Shown: positions 1 through 13,528 of the stretch, one piece after another
Position numbering within the stretch: position 1 is the stretch's first letter
Layout of the letters: each line of letters begins with the position of its first letter
Assembly (NCBI GenBank): GCA_013365325.1
Contig: JABVXV010000064.1
Coordinates: 1-64,000 of the forward strand
Reading direction: 5' to 3'
DNA: 64,000 nucleotides
Origin: Dipetalonema caudispina
Lineage: Eukaryota > Nematoda > Chromadorea > Rhabditida > Onchocercidae
The notes under the pieces: model-generated
Databases searched by the model: none
Told to the model about the DNA's origin: nothing
Seen by the model: only the letters and a program-made list of their open reading frames with translations
Program-made: the position numbers and the translations under genes

Positions 1-240
<240 letters not shown>

Positions 241-400
241 TAAAATGAAAAGGCATAGTTGCAATTAGTTGAAAGAAAGGGAAAATTTATTCATCCCTTT
301 GCTTTAGAAATAGTATAAATCAGTGAAAAAATACATTATTCTTCATTGCTATATCACTTGGCATGTTTATTTGTCCGTCCATCTGTCCGTCCGTTTATAT

Positions 401-401
401 A

Positions 402-438
<37 letters not shown>

Positions 439-468
439 ACACAGACACAGACACACACACATATATAT

Positions 469-500
<32 letters not shown>

Positions 501-505
501 TTATA
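401..505. repeat. Compound (AC)n / (AT)n microsatellite
   Basis: A run of AC dinucleotides at about 402-460, interrupted by GGT and AG, passes directly into TA-rich sequence up to about 505. Apparent open frames over it encode only TH or IY repeats and are not genes. Confidence 0.93.
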
Positions 506-777
506 TTTATATTTATGTTTGTCTGTCTGCTATTAGCTGTGAAATTTGTTAACAACGATAAAATGTAAAAATAATGTTAAGATGACGATGTATTAAGATA
601 TATTATTGTGTAAGGGAAGAAAAGGAGAAGAAAAAGGAGTTGAGATGAAAAGTTCCAACCGAGAAATGATCATTCTTTCGAAAAAGCAAAATAATTCATC
701 GTTGGGTACTTTAGCAAATGATGCAGCCAGCCAGTAAACCAACTAGCTAAATGAGCCATCTATTCATCTATCCATCA

Positions 778-810
778 TTTCCATTCATTCATTCATTCAT
801 TCATTCAGTC
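778..810. repeat. (CATT)n short tandem repeat
   Basis: About six consecutive CATT units, flanked by further CATC/TATC-rich sequence. Confidence 0.85.
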
Positions 811-2417
811 CATCTATCCATCTATCCAGTCAACATCCTAATTTTGTTCTTTCATCCCTCCTCATCTTCCTATCTCTCCATCTTTTTTCCCCTTTCTCGT
901 CGATCTACTACTACTATCCTTTCTATCTATCTGCTGCATCCGATTAAAACCAGCCTGCCAGCAGCATTTTTCTTCAGCTGTTGGCATTATGCATAAAATT
1001 TTCCAATATAACCGGTCATCACAACAGATTATTTCCGTAGTTTACAAATTGTTGTTTTCATTTAAGCTGATATTTTGAACTTTTTCCTCTCCTTCGATAA
1101 TTAAAATGCTAGTAGTAGTAGTAGGAAAGAAAAGGGAAAGTTCCAAGTGGTGAAATAGCATAAGCGGGAAAAAGCGGGGATTGAAAAGAGATGAAAAGGT
1201 AGGCAAAGAAAAAAAGGCCGATGAAATAGGTTGATGAAAGAACAGGAAAAATGAAAGATTTACTCTTATATAAAATTGTTTTTATGGGTAAAATTATGCT
1301 TCAACATCGTTCAGGTTGTATTTTTGCTCATCTCTTCATTTCCAACCAGTTTTTCTCCTCTCGTGTTATTAATGATCATTCTCTTGTCCATTTGTAGGAA
1401 TTATTTTATAATATTGTTATGCCGAAGTGAGAAATGGAAAACTTCCGGGTAGTTGGATCAATTCAGAGATTTTCAACATTTAAATAAATTATCACAAAGA
1501 ATCTAATTCATTCTGTCATCATTAGTGCCACGGTTATTAATTCAATTTTAGAAATTCATAAAATTTCGCAAAATTTTTAGCTTAAATAAATTTTATAATA
1601 TGCATATTAATTGCTGTTACTTTAATTAATGAGTAGATTGGATTACAATGCTTTGATAATCGTAATGCTAATCCAGCAGATTAATCATATATCCATGCCC
1701 CTATCAGTAAACTACACTGAAATTAGTCTTTTCGAACAGAAAAGAAAGTGCCTTGACTCTCTCGAAATCTTTTTTTTTTCCTGAACTTCTAGTATAATTC
1801 CAGTTTCCCTACTGATCAATATCCGGTACCGTTGCAGGATTAATTGTTTTAGTGCATGATACAGTCTTGGATTGCTTCCTTCTTTCGGCTTAGTACATTG
1901 GATTTAATTAGCCACTAAATAGATGAAAAATTTCCAGCTTTCCGGAAATAAATGATATACAGATTTGGAAAAGAAATATGGATAATGGTCTTTTTTCGAA
2001 ACTTTCTATTTATTTCAACTCTATTGAATTATCATTTCATTAAAATTTTCTAACAAAATTATAAGAAAGAGCATCTTTTTTTTTTCATCAGTTAATAATT
2101 TAGAAATAAATCATAAATTTCAATGAATTTTGAATTTCCCTTTTACATCAACCCGCAATAATTTGTTAACCTAAATATAAATTCTTATTTTTTCTTTGGC
2201 AATATCGTCATTCTCTTCTCTTCTCTTTCTCCAATAACTAAGTTGTTCTTGTTTACGGATTTCCAGTTTTCTTCCATCAAATAAAATCAGCAATTCATCC
2301 GTGTACATTTTATTTGGAAAATATACGGAATGGCCGAATTCCTATTATAATCACGGGAGAAAATTGAGAGAAAACAAGGATCGGGAAGGAATGATAAATG
2401 GAGAACAAGAAGCTACC

Positions 2418-2625
2418 GGTTGTAGTAGTAATATTAATAATAAGTATTAGTAGTAATAATGATAATAATGATAATAGTAATAATAATAATGGTAATGATA
2501 ATGATAGTAATAATTATAATAGTAATAATAATAATAATAGTATAGTGATAACAGTAGTAATAGTAATAGTAGTAGTAGTTGTAGTAGTAGTAGTAGTAAT
2601 AGTAGTAGTAGTAGTAGTGATAGCT
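2418..2625. repeat. (TAG/TAA)n trinucleotide repeat tract
   Basis: About 200 bp of mixed TAG, TAA and TGA trinucleotides on the + strand, ending in almost pure TAG. Overlapping open frames encode homopolymer-like V or L runs and are repeat artefacts. Confidence 0.93.
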
Positions 2626-2780
2626 TGTGAAAATGCCTTAGGCGGATCGCCCCTACTACTCTTATACATAAATAATATAATTCCACATGTTTGTGTATGA
2701 GTACGGAGACCATTTTTCTTTCACTTCTTAGTTTCTTTATTTTTCGTTTTCCAATTTCGTTCTAATTTTCTGAAATGGAA

Positions 2781-3092
2781 AGAGAAAGAGAGAGAGAGAG
2801 AGAGAGAAGGAGGGAAAGCATAGAAGAGAGGAAAAGAGTATTCAATATATAATAATAATAATAATAACAATGACATAGTACTACTGGTAGTAGTAGTAGT
2901 AATAGTAGTAGTAGTAGTAGTAGTAGTACTATTACTGATGTAAAAATAGCAATCATTGGGGACAGCTCATTGCACACAAAATGCCTGCAACGTCCACAGC
3001 AACAATTTGTGATTGATGGATGTATGTGTGTGTGTGTGTGTGTATGTATGTGTGTATGTGTGTGTATATGTGTGTGTGTGTGTATGTGTGGA
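2781..3092. repeat. Cluster of (GA)n, (TAG)n and (TG)n microsatellites
   Basis: Three arrays lie within about 300 bp: GA at about 2785-2806, AAT then TAG at about 2850-2935, and interrupted TG at about 3023-3090. All are simple-sequence DNA. Confidence 0.92.
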
Positions 3093-5289
3093 CAACAACC
3101 GGAAAACTAACAAAATAATATCGAACTGATGCTTTTCCGTAAACAACATTGATGTGTATAGGTATGCAAATAAATAAACAAACATAGATATAGAAGATGA
3201 TACTAGAAATGGATACATCCTTTCTAATTTGATATTTAATGATGGGATAATTTCACTTTTTCAAACAATCAACAAACAAGAAATGCTGGAAAGGAAGAGG
3301 AAGAAACATTAATGATTAATCAACTACTACTAATTGGAAGAGAGAATAAACATATTTCTTCTTTCTTCTATTTTACTTACTTAATTGATACAATCTTAAA
3401 CTAACTACGTTAGATTGAATCAATCATTCCATTTATGATATTGCTTACGATAATCATAAAATTACGAGATTTTTTTCTTTTTTTTTTTTTTGTTTTTTTT
3501 CGATATAGTCGATTTTATATCACTTTTTAACTTTTAATTTCTATGATAATGAAATGGATCCCCAAAAATATGTTATTTTGGTAGCAAAAATATGTTTGAA
3601 ATCATTTTAGTAAAATTACCTCATAATTTCATTTTTATTTGTTGAAAAATTCTCGAATATTTAATATTCAGATGACTATGCACTTCGGAAAAATGCGTCT
3701 TATAATTATCTCTTCACTTATCATTGGACTTGATACAATTAATTTCCCTAAGCTTCCTATTAGATCGCATCGTATCAAACTTGTTGTACCTTTTTTTTTT
3801 TTACCTCAGTTCGTCATTATGGTTAATCTAAAATGTAAAAATGATGGTATATTATGGGGCATATTTTACCTAAATTAATATTTATAGGTGTTGGATGGTA
3901 GCCAAACTATGCGGGTGATACGTTTTCACCGGTTCTCCTGGTAACATCCTGAAAATTACCCTGTATAACAGCAGTGGTAAGCAAAGTAGTGAGGAAATTT
4001 AGAAGAAAAAAATTGAAATTTCACGAAAAAAGCAATCCAGAAGAACAAGTACCATCGTAATTGAATGAATTATGAAGAATTAGTTGAAGAAGAACCGGAC
4101 GGATGGTCACTGCAAAGGAGCAACGTTTTCAACAAGGTATCCGTTTCCAATCTGTTTATTTTTCTTGGCAGCCGAATGATTGATCCTTTGATCAGACTAT
4201 AACTCTGAACTGGTGATAATGATTGATAAGGAGTGTGAAATTATTTACATCCTTATTCTCCTTTTTATAATTGCCTTGCTGAATATTGCCAATATAACAA
4301 TATATGCAACAGAATGAAACTGTAAGATATCCGTTGAAGAACTTTTCAAATTAGACAACAATATCTATATTTTCATTGTGCAATATTCAAACATCATCGA
4401 GAAGTATCATCTGGTTATTTCAAATCATACATTTCTATTTATGGCATTAGTGAATTCTGGATATGAATTTAATTATCTTGTATCATATTAACCATTAAGT
4501 TATTCCATGAAATTCACTTAGTTATCCCATGAAATTTGATTAATGTCCAAAATGGCTAAATATGCTCATAGCTAAGTTATTCGTATATTAGCCAATAAAA
4601 TTCCATAAGCAACAAATAATAAAATTCGCATCATACATTATTCACTAATGAAATATATATGTGAAGAAAGAAAAATTTTATAAATTGCGAAGAAATATAA
4701 AATCAAAGTTTTAGTTTGAAGTTGAAAAAAATAAGCTCAAAAGAGCTACAAGAAAAAAATTAAAATACTTTTAGAGAAATTATGCTTACATAATTGAATA
4801 TATATATATAATATTCCTTTATTAACTTGTTTCTTTTTCTTTTTTTTTTATTTTCGGTTTTTTTTAAATATTCATCAGGAATTCATTGCTTGAGACTTGA
4901 TTCAACTGAATCAGTGCGTGAAGGCAAAAAGATAATTGTGACAAAAGAAAAGAAAAGAAGCTTTTCCTTTACCGAATTCGGTTTTTCTATTTTCTTCACG
5001 TTTATCTAAGCGTTATTTGTCTTATTTTTCAAGTATGGCATAATTTTCCAATTAATTTATAAATTTGCTATTGTTGCCGATTAATGTATTCAATGATTTA
5101 AACCATTTACAACTGATATTATTCGATCTTTAATTAATGGATGGTTTTTTTTTTCTTTTTGGATTTTCTATGCATCTTTTTATGAGGAGAGATTATTCCA
5201 AGTTGAAAATCAATTATTATCTTTTGCCTTCAACACTCAAGAAACCAACTTGACACATTGTCTTTTTGTTTAACGAAATTCCTTTCCAG

Positions 5290-8200
5290 AACTATACCGA
5301 TAATATACGTGGCTTTCGTCCAATGCAGCACGATAAGAACGCTACCGGAACGGCTGGCGTAAGTCTGTCGTCCATCACGCCTTATGACAGTTTCGTCCAA
5401 CAACAACAACAACAACAACAGCAACCATCAAGTGGTAGTTCACTGCTACCCACTCGATTGATATCATCGAAGTCTTCTGATCTATTAAGTTCAGATGGAG
5501 GAGATCCTCCAGGAGTACAGGATCCGTTGCAACAACAACAGCATCAGAGTGACAACACGCAGAAATTGCTAGCTCATCTCAGTTCAACTATTAGCAGCGG
5601 TCCCGTGCCACATGTAGTAACACCTGAACAAATTTACATAGCTGCTGCAGCTGCAGAAGAAGCCAAATTGCTGGAAACCAGGAAACAGCAACTTCTCCAA
5701 AAATTGCAACAACAGCTAAATAGCAGTAAGGTATCCGCTAATGGTACAGCTAATGCAGCCGTTGCAGCGCAACTTTGGCTGCAACAAAGTTGCGCTGCGA
5801 CGGCTGCATTACAGCAGCAGCAACAGCAACAACAACAGCTGGCCAATAAGACAAACCAAAATCAACCTTCCATAATTTTAACCAATCATTCGACTACTGC
5901 AGATCTCATACCTGAAACACATCCAGAACAACAAATCACAGTTTTTCAACAGGATGTCCAGCAGCAGCAATTGCAGCAAATTGCATTTCTGGATTCCGAT
6001 TATCAGCAGCTTGTACAGAATGGTGATTTACGATTGAAGAGTCAAAGTGAACAGCAGTCATTGTCAGATTCCAAAACTACTGCAGTACCGCAACATCATA
6101 GTCTTCCATCACCTCATCCTGTGGTACATGCTGAAGATGGTTCCAGTGCTTTCCGGCAACCACGACGTCAGCAGTACTTATTGGATCAAAATGCGGAAAC
6201 ACAACAAGATCGTGCCAATACTGCAACAGCAACACTAACTCGAGATTGTGATGATACATCAGGTTTCGCAGCATCATCGCCATCATCGTCAGCTTCTTCG
6301 TTTGTGACATCATTGTCGCGGAATCATGTCACATCTGCGGAAAGGGATTATCATAACGAAGATGGTGATGCTACGGAATCAAAACTTGTCATCAATGATG
6401 TTGAAATGACGGATGATTATAGTAAAACTGATAAGATAGATGAGTCCTATCCTGTTAGCAAGGTAGCTGACGAAGAAGGAGGAAGAGAAAGGCAACCGTT
6501 ATTAACAACCGGAAATAGCAGTGAAATTATCGGTATCTCGACATATGCAACTGTGGGTGCGGTGATTCATGTGGATAATGATGAATTTGTTGAAAAAACG
6601 GATAATGTCGATGAACAACCAAAAATGAAGTCTATTTTAGATTTCGGTGAATTTGAGTTTTTCAATTAAATATATAGTTAACTCGACCAACAGAATGGAT
6701 TGACGATTCGTAAAAATGGGGTACATGGTAGCGAATATGCAACGCTGAATCACCGAACCATAGCCCTTAGCCATTAAACGAGACTTTAAATTTCATTTAA
6801 ATTAATAAAAATCACAGACAAATGTTCTGTAGTTCGTTTTGTTTTTTTTCTTTTTTTTTTTTTTTTTTTTTTTTATTCGTGCCGCGCAATAAAGTTTCCG
6901 AAAGCTCAGCGATATTTGTTTCATAATTGCGAATAAATTGGAATCGTTATTTAATAATCTACGGAATGTTTTTCGGAAAATAAATGGATATGTATAAGTG
7001 AGTCTTAGGGTCCTCAAAAACTTTCGAGAAATATGCTTGATTGGGATCCCGGGATGTTTTTCCGTCTATTTTTTTCAAATGTACTTAATCAGTATACGTG
7101 TCTTACTGTTGATAGCCAATGTAACGAAATAGGCATATGATATATAATTCCATTTTTCAGTGGATGGCGAAGTGGAAATAGATGTTGAGCATAAAGAAAG
7201 TGGTGAAGATGAAGCGGATGAAAAACCGATAGCAGGTGATGACGATGCCGGAAGCGGAATGGTTGATGATAGTGAGATCAGGTATTACAGTACTCTTTGA
7301 TTCAAATTTAAGTGTAAATTTCCGTATTATTTTTAATCTTTTTTTTCTTAAATCTCTTTCCAGAAATTCTGATGTTTGTATAGATTTTTCGGAAACATTA
7401 CCAGGATACATCAAGATGAATATTATTGAAAGTATTTTTAGACGTCTGGTGAATAACATAGAGTCTCCCGAAATACACGAAACACGTACGGGAACACCAT
7501 TTGAACAAACTCGATTTACAGCAATGCGTATTGAAGAACGTATCCTAAACGAAAAATTAACCCCTTCTACAACACCCTCAACAGCAACAACTTCGGATTC
7601 CATGGCTAACAGTGTCAGTCCATGCCATCGTTTCGTACCGCAAACGGCACCTGCGGCACCAAGTCCGCGATCTGAATCAGTCTCGAGTACGCCTAGTTCG
7701 TCAACATTTTGCCGTGCTCCCGGCCTAGGTCCAGTGAACACAACGGAAACACAGCAGTCTGGTACTGCGCTTCCGCTTGTCTGTAATATCTGCGGCTTCT
7801 CATGCAACTCCAAATTCCACTACAATTCGCATATGAACACCCATGGTGATCATCAGTGCACGATGTGTGACTATACGTCACGCACGGAGGGACGTTTGAA
7901 GAAGCATATGCGTGATTCACATACCGTCGAGGAGCAACTCGCTGCGGGTCTCGACGTAGAACAAGTGTTAACTAGCAGTACTTCGATATCAAGTACACCG
8001 GCAGCACGAATTACAACAACACCTGTGGATGGTAGCAATCTTTCTACCTCAATGGCTTCCGTCTTAGAAGCAGCTAATCTAGCGGCAGCTGCACAGGCTG
8101 CAGCACAAGCCGCTGCTGCTAGCTCTTCATCCAACTCAAGCAGTGGTCAGGCCACATCAGCACCAAGTGATTCTGGTAGTGGTCTCAGTTTGCCATCCGG

Positions 8201-11200
8201 TTCAGGAACTCCGCCATCGAGCGATATAATTTCATCATCGCTTTCCGGTGCTGCACAATCTATAAGTGGATTGGTGCCATCAGCCCTGGATCAAATTCGT
8301 GCTTTCACGGAAAATCCAAGTGTGCTACCAGATTTGTCATCAGCGAATTTAGCAACGGCACTGATCTCACAGGGTCTTCTTAGTTCACAAGCATTCCACG
8401 AAAGCATGAAATCAATAAACAGCGATGATCAATCAATCAGTCCGGTGAGCGGTGATAAGCCAAGGCAGTGTTCGAGCAAACCAAAAACTTACAAATGCAA
8501 GCAATGCAGTCATATCAGTACTTCCAAAGAAGAACAATGGGCCCACGCCCGAACTCATATACCCGTCGAGAAGCAACTTGGCTGTACACGATGTGGTTTT
8601 GTCACCGAATACAAGCATCATTTGGTATTACCTCTATCAGTTCTCTTTTTTATTCGTACTTTTTTTTTCCACTGTATTTCGAGTACATAAATACCCGTAA
8701 ACTAAAGCTGAGATAAAGATTAATTTGTTAATTCAGTTTTTTTTTTTTTGAATAACAAATCTAAATCAAATGATCGAAACCCCATTAAAAATATACCGTT
8801 GGGAATAAATATTACTTGTAGATCATTTCATAGATACAATTAAATCATAAATATATAAATAACAGTGATCAAATGGTCCTTGAGAGGAAGAAATCGTTAT
8901 CTTTCCATCCCGAAAAAAAAAAAAAAAAAAAAAAAACAATCTGAATCAAACAATTTTATCCTTTTTATAAAATAAAAATTAGACCGGAAGCTATTCTGGA
9001 AATGAACAATTTGTTTATTTCAGGAGTATCATCTGCGGAATCATATGGGATCTAAACCATTCCATTGTAAAAAATGCGCTTATTCCTGTGTCAACAAATC
9101 GATGCTTAATTCACACATGAAATCACACACAAATATTTACCAATTTCGTTGTCGTGATTGTACCTATGCTACGAAATATTGTCATAGCTTAAAATTACAC
9201 CTGAGGAAGTATAATCATAATCGAGCTACTGATATTACCGATTCCGCTGTAAGCATTACTGCCAATATTACCGCTAGCCCTAGTAATCTTTGCAATGGTA
9301 AGTATTTTTTATGATATTTCTCTTCTTTTATTTACACAAATTTCAAATAATGGAACATATAATATACAAAATTAATTTGGTAAGGTTCAACGCAAGCAGT
9401 TACGGAAAGTGATGATACAGCGATGCGACGTCTTAGCGAATCTCTTGCTGTACAGTCTGTTGACAGTAACTCACCCGAACCACTTCCAACAACGTCAACA
9501 ATGGCGCAAGAGTTAAGTGCTGCATTGGGTATGACACCAGTCGTTACCAGTAATTCTCTGAATATAGCTTCACATTTGCTTTTCCGTCAACAGCATCAGG
9601 TATTTATTTGTTTATCATTTACTTTTGGAATATTATGTGTAAATATTTCAAATATAATTGATTAATTTTTTTTTAGCATGCGATCAGATATGATCTCTTA
9701 ATTTTTTTTTTTTTTTTGAAGTCCCTTTTTGAATTTCAAATCTTTCTCTTATTATTCCTAACGAAATTTTGAATAATGTAAATAATGTGATTAGTATGGG
9801 CGGAATTTCTAAGCATAATTAAGCCAACAGCTAAAGAAAGCAAAATGAAATGATGGATAAATAGATGGAATGGTACGATTAATTAATTTGAATAGACAGT
9901 AAGTAAAAGAATGTTCTGTTTGCAGATGGAAGAAATGGAATTATTGCTTCGATTGAAAAATATGGCTGGAATAAATCCAGGTGCTATGCTTGGCATATCT
10001 TTGCAATGTCCAGCATGCAATTATCAAGCAATCAATCAGGGCGATAGTCTACGACATCAGCTGGGCCATTTGATCGGTCCAAATGGCGAAAATCCGCTTA
10101 TTCCACTATATAATATATTCGGAATGCCACAACCAGCTGGTGTACCCAGTGAAACATCATTGTTCGTTTTCTTTGAGTCATTTTAAAATATTTTCAATAT
10201 TTTGTTGTCATTTCTAATCGTTTTCTTTAAATTGAATTACTCCTTCAGAATTTATTAACTTATATGAAGGAATTTGCTTCTTCATATTTTTCATTTCTCT
10301 CCTTTTTATTTCTCTCTCTCTCTCCCTCTCTCTCTCTTTCTCTCTCTCTGTATAGTTGATCTCATCTTTTGTTTTAGACGAAAAGATATGGTTTTATTTT
10401 TTTAAAAAAAGAAAAGATTCCATAATTCGATTTAGTAACATTTCATTTAAAATTTCGTTTAGTTTACGTTTCACGTGAGTTAATTACAGCGAATCAAGTA
10501 GTAATCTAAACGAACAAATGGAACAACAGGATGAAGAAATGGAAATGTCAAAAGTGGAAGTGGATGATTTTATCAGTGGTGCTGAAATTGATGAAAAACC
10601 TAGCATAACCGATTCAGAAGATCATATTATGAGTGATATTTCCGGTACGCCTTGTATTTTATTGTTTTCAGAAATCTAATAATGGTACTATGTGGTGATG
10701 AAAGGATGATACGAGACTTTTCATCGAAAATTTCCAATAAACTAATATTCTGATATTTTCTGTTGAGTAAAACTGTACGATTCAAAGGATAACTAAAAAA
10801 TAAATGTTTTAAACAGAACGTTTTAACAGATGGTTAATGAAGAATCTGTGTTCAATGTGCAATCATCTTTCGAATAGTCTTGTAACAATAATAAAATTTT
10901 TGTCGACAGACGTGAAGTGTCTCAATTTATTTAGACTAAATGGAAGAGATATCATGAAATTTGTTTTAAAATAATCCAATTTTCCGAGACAAATTTACTT
11001 GCCTTAGCGACAATTGAGGGTGTAAATGTAGTCAAAAAGTGATCAAATATAAAGCTTCATTTCATTTCAGGTGAATCGCAAGGTTCACCAAGTTCTGGAA
11101 AAAGCAGCATTGATGAAAGTTCATCCGGCATGGAACAGGAAAGCGATAAAGGTGCAAAAAAGCGAAAAGCTGGTCTGAAGCTAAATCAAATTGCTGCACG

Positions 11201-11987
11201 GCTTCAAGAGAAAAATTCACCAGAAAATCCCGGTTCCAGTGATAGCATCAATGATTCCAAGTATGAAGTAAGACTTTTAACAATCTAAATTATTCTTTTC
11301 ATTCTTCCTTAACTTCTAACATTTTGGTCATCTTTTCATTGTTTAAAAAATTCTTCATTTTTTTTCTGAAATGAAATTTCTATTTGAAGAGTGCAACAAT
11401 TGCAGGATTTACTGTTATCAGGAATGAAGGAGAATCCAATGAATGAAATGAGCGGAACTTCCATAGGTACAGCTTTAGATTCACAAGAGGCGCCATCAAT
11501 ATCTTCATTATCATCAACAACACCGTTAGCACCACAACCACAAATAATACCACCTCTTGGAATGCATAATGAGTTAATTAATTTAAGCAATTTAAATATT
11601 TTCCAACAAGCATGTATCGCTCATATGCAAGAAATGGAGGTTTGTTTTCCAACTAATTTCGATAATCTTCAAAATAAATGAATTTCAACTACTTTTTTTT
11701 TTTAAACCTTCTCTCTACTAGATATATAAGATGTTAACAATTATTTTATATAACTATAAAGTAAATTGATAAAAGTTATATGCATCTTTTTTCAGCGTAA
11801 GCTACATATCCTTGAAATGTGGCGTTTTTCATGTGGACATTGCAAAATGGCATTCCAGGATGAGCCATTATATCATATTCATATGGGATATCATGGATAC
11901 GAGAATCCATTCAAATGTAATCGTTGTGGCCAAGCATGTTCTGATTTTCTTACATTCAATCTTCATTTGCTACAAGCAAAACATTAA
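5290..11987 (+). CDS. hbl-1: Hunchback-like C2H2 zinc-finger transcription factor, HBL-1 orthologue
   Basis: A nuclear DNA-binding protein. C. elegans HBL-1 controls developmental timing and is the worm relative of Drosophila Hunchback. Ten exons join in frame: 5290-6646, 7161-7281, 7364-8624, 9024-9297, 9385-9599, 9926-10161, 10490-10644, 11071-11267, 11406-11639, 11796-11987. The product is about 1402 aa counted from ATG 5323. Exon 1 is Gln-rich. Two fingers (about residues 622-668) are followed by a block of four (about 860-965), an isolated finger (about 1093) and the diagnostic C-terminal pair (about 1352-1401, ending H-LLQAK-H). One finger of the four-finger block is split by the 8625-9023 intron. 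Ala/Ser-rich and acidic linkers and a basic KKRK stretch lie between blocks. Uncertain points are the 5' end (acceptor at 5289, with no certain upstream exon) and the donor at 10162, chosen because it is the only one I found that keeps frame. Confidence 0.93.
7782..7920 (+). other. HBL-1 N-terminal zinc-finger pair
   Basis: Two adjacent C-x2-C-x12-H-x3/4-H fingers, the first beginning CNIC and the second CTMC. They lie about 190 residues before the four-finger block and are encoded by exon 3. Confidence 0.9.
8490..9225 (+). other. HBL-1 central four-finger DNA-binding block (spans one intron)
   Basis: Four consecutive C2H2 fingers beginning CKQC, CTRC, CKKC and CRDC. The second is divided by the 399-bp intron 8625-9023, with its cysteines in exon 3 and its last histidines in exon 4. 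The join restores standard spacing, which supports the splice prediction. In Hunchback proteins the equivalent block is the main DNA-binding unit. Confidence 0.9.
10311..10349. repeat. (CT)n tract in an hbl-1 intron
   Basis: An interrupted TCTC run inside intron 10162-10489, about 140 bp before the acceptor. The other hbl-1 introns longer than 300 bp (6647-7160, 8625-9023, 9600-9925, 10645-11070) hold only AT-rich sequence and short poly-A or poly-T runs. Confidence 0.8.
11832..11984 (+). other. HBL-1 C-terminal zinc-finger pair
   Basis: Fingers CGHC...HMGYH and CNRC...H-LLQAK-H end at the stop codon. A terminal finger pair with this wide H-x5-H spacing is typical of Hunchback and Ikaros-type proteins, where it serves protein-protein contact. 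It is the strongest single family marker here. Confidence 0.92.
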
Positions 11988-12241
11988 AAATTTCCATTCA
12001 TTTGGAATTTATTCCATAATTTCTCATCATAATAACTTCCTTATCATTTTCCTCATTTTTGTATTTAAACAAAATTTCAGGTTTGCATCTCACTTTTTAT
12101 ATATATATATATATATAAAAATTTTTATTTTTTTTTTAAAAAAAAAAAATCCTTAGCAGGGATATATGTCATTTTCTTTTTTCTTTTGATCTTATTATCT
12201 GCCATTTTAAGGCATAATTCATTCATTCCTTTTTTTGCAGT

Positions 12242-12274
<33 letters not shown>

Positions 12275-12342
12275 CTAAAATAACAATCAATCAAAATTAC
12301 TATGTTTCATTTTAGACATTTATTTATTTTTTTTCCCTTCTC

Positions 12343-12350
12343 TGTAAATA
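12343..12350 (+). promoter_or_regulatory. PUF-type element (UGUAAAUA)
   Basis: This matches the UGUAHAUA consensus of Pumilio/PUF proteins. Two more lie at 12650-12657 (UGUACAUA) and 13352-13359 (UGUAAAUA). PUF-9 represses hbl-1 through its 3'UTR in C. elegans. The motif is AT-rich, so one or more of the three may be chance. Confidence 0.4.
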
Positions 12351-12883
12351 AAATTTAAGAAGGTTAAAAATATTATGGAATTATTTACATATGACATTTC
12401 CATGGCCATCAAAAAATATCATTTTATCATTTGTATGATACAATGATGAAAATTTCCTGCAATTCATTCTCTCGAAATTAATATTCATGTTACATTTGCA
12501 TTGATACTGTTCTGAAGTGCAGGCTAAAAAAATGTCTCAGGCTGTCTTTCTGTTTCTCAGGCACATTACTGCCTCAAATTATCAAAATAATGGCTTTTTT
12601 TTTTCTCTCCCTTTTAAAGGATTTCATTATTATCATCAATTTTTCATCTTGTACATATATATAGGGATCAATCCATTTTGTTGTTTATTTTTCTTCATTC
12701 ATATTTTCATTTATGATTTTTCGAAAAAAAAAAAACAATTGGCTTATTCTTTCTCTTCATTTTTTATCTATGTCATTTTTTTTTTTTGTTTTAGTTGTTG
12801 TTCGTCCTCATTTTTTCTTTTCTTTTTTCTTTTTTTTTTTTGGATTTCTTTTTCTTGTTTACCAAATATCCGATAATTCCTTT

Positions 12884-12890
12884 CTACCTC
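12884..12890 (+). promoter_or_regulatory. let-7-family seed site (7mer-m8) in the hbl-1 3' region
   Basis: CTACCTC pairs with bases 2-8 of let-7, mir-48, mir-84 and mir-241. It lies about 900 bp past the hbl-1 stop. hbl-1 is an established let-7-family target in C. elegans. The next base is G, so it is not an 8mer. Confidence 0.6.
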
Positions 12891-13528
12891 GTTGATATTT
12901 CCAAAAGAAGGAAAAATTTTGCTGTGTTTTAAAAAATTTCCATTCCATGAATAATCATCATTTTCGTACTTATTCCATCCTATTTCATATAAGCAAACTG
13001 AAACTTCTTTTTTGTTTTTAGGTTTCAGATTTTGTTTTATGATGGATGTATGGAAATGTTTTTGTTGTTGACTTCTTTCGTCCTTTTTATTCTTTTTTTT
13101 TTCTCTGAAAATAGTGGTATATTTGTTATAAATCTGAAAGCTATCCTGATATTTCGGAAGTGTTTATAAATTTAGATAAAATGAGGAAGAAGATAATGAT
13201 AATAACAGTTTTATCCAATCTTCGGATCTAATTTATCGTCCATATATATTTTTATTTTTCGAAGATACCATAATCAGGGCAAAAAGATGATAAAACTTCA
13301 GAAATTTCATGGACCATAAGTCTTCCAGAAGCATCATGTTTTTTTTTTGATTGTAAATATTTGATGTATTTTGCCGGAAATTTCATCCTGGGATGTGAAC
13401 TCAGAGCGTTTTTTTTCTTATACAACTATCTCATGAAACTTATTTCAATTTCATGATTTCCTCTTTATCTATACTTCCCCATCTTTTCTATAATTCCCGC
13501 TCATTTCATTATCATTATTTCTATCACT

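Larger units (their letters stand above)
506..5289. other. Noncoding region upstream of hbl-1, with possible 5' exons
   Basis: Apart from the microsatellites listed separately, this is AT-rich sequence without a convincing coding exon. Two segments look exon-like. A short ATG-led frame at 4103-4136 ends at GTATCC, but joining it directly to 5290 gives a frame with an early stop. A segment at about 3886-3975 ends at GTAAGC. Either could be a 5' leader exon, but I cannot prove it. Confidence 0.5.

Noticed and set aside
323..568. Open frames on both strands
   Set aside because: They are translations of the AC/AT microsatellite.
2398..2977. Several open frames rich in V, N, L and S
   Set aside because: They are translations of TAG/TAA/GA repeats.
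5634..5846. Cys-rich - strand frame
   Set aside because: It is antisense to the poly-Gln/Ala-coding part of hbl-1 exon 1.
7157..7813. 218-aa - strand frame
   Set aside because: It is antisense to hbl-1 exons 2-3 and crosses a predicted intron; it lacks any family feature.
12536..12562. Two CTCAGGC words resembling lin-4 sites
   Set aside because: They mismatch the seed at base 2, so they are not seed sites.
12517..12895. Two + strand frames rich in F and S
   Set aside because: They are T-rich 3'UTR sequence with no domain or splice support.
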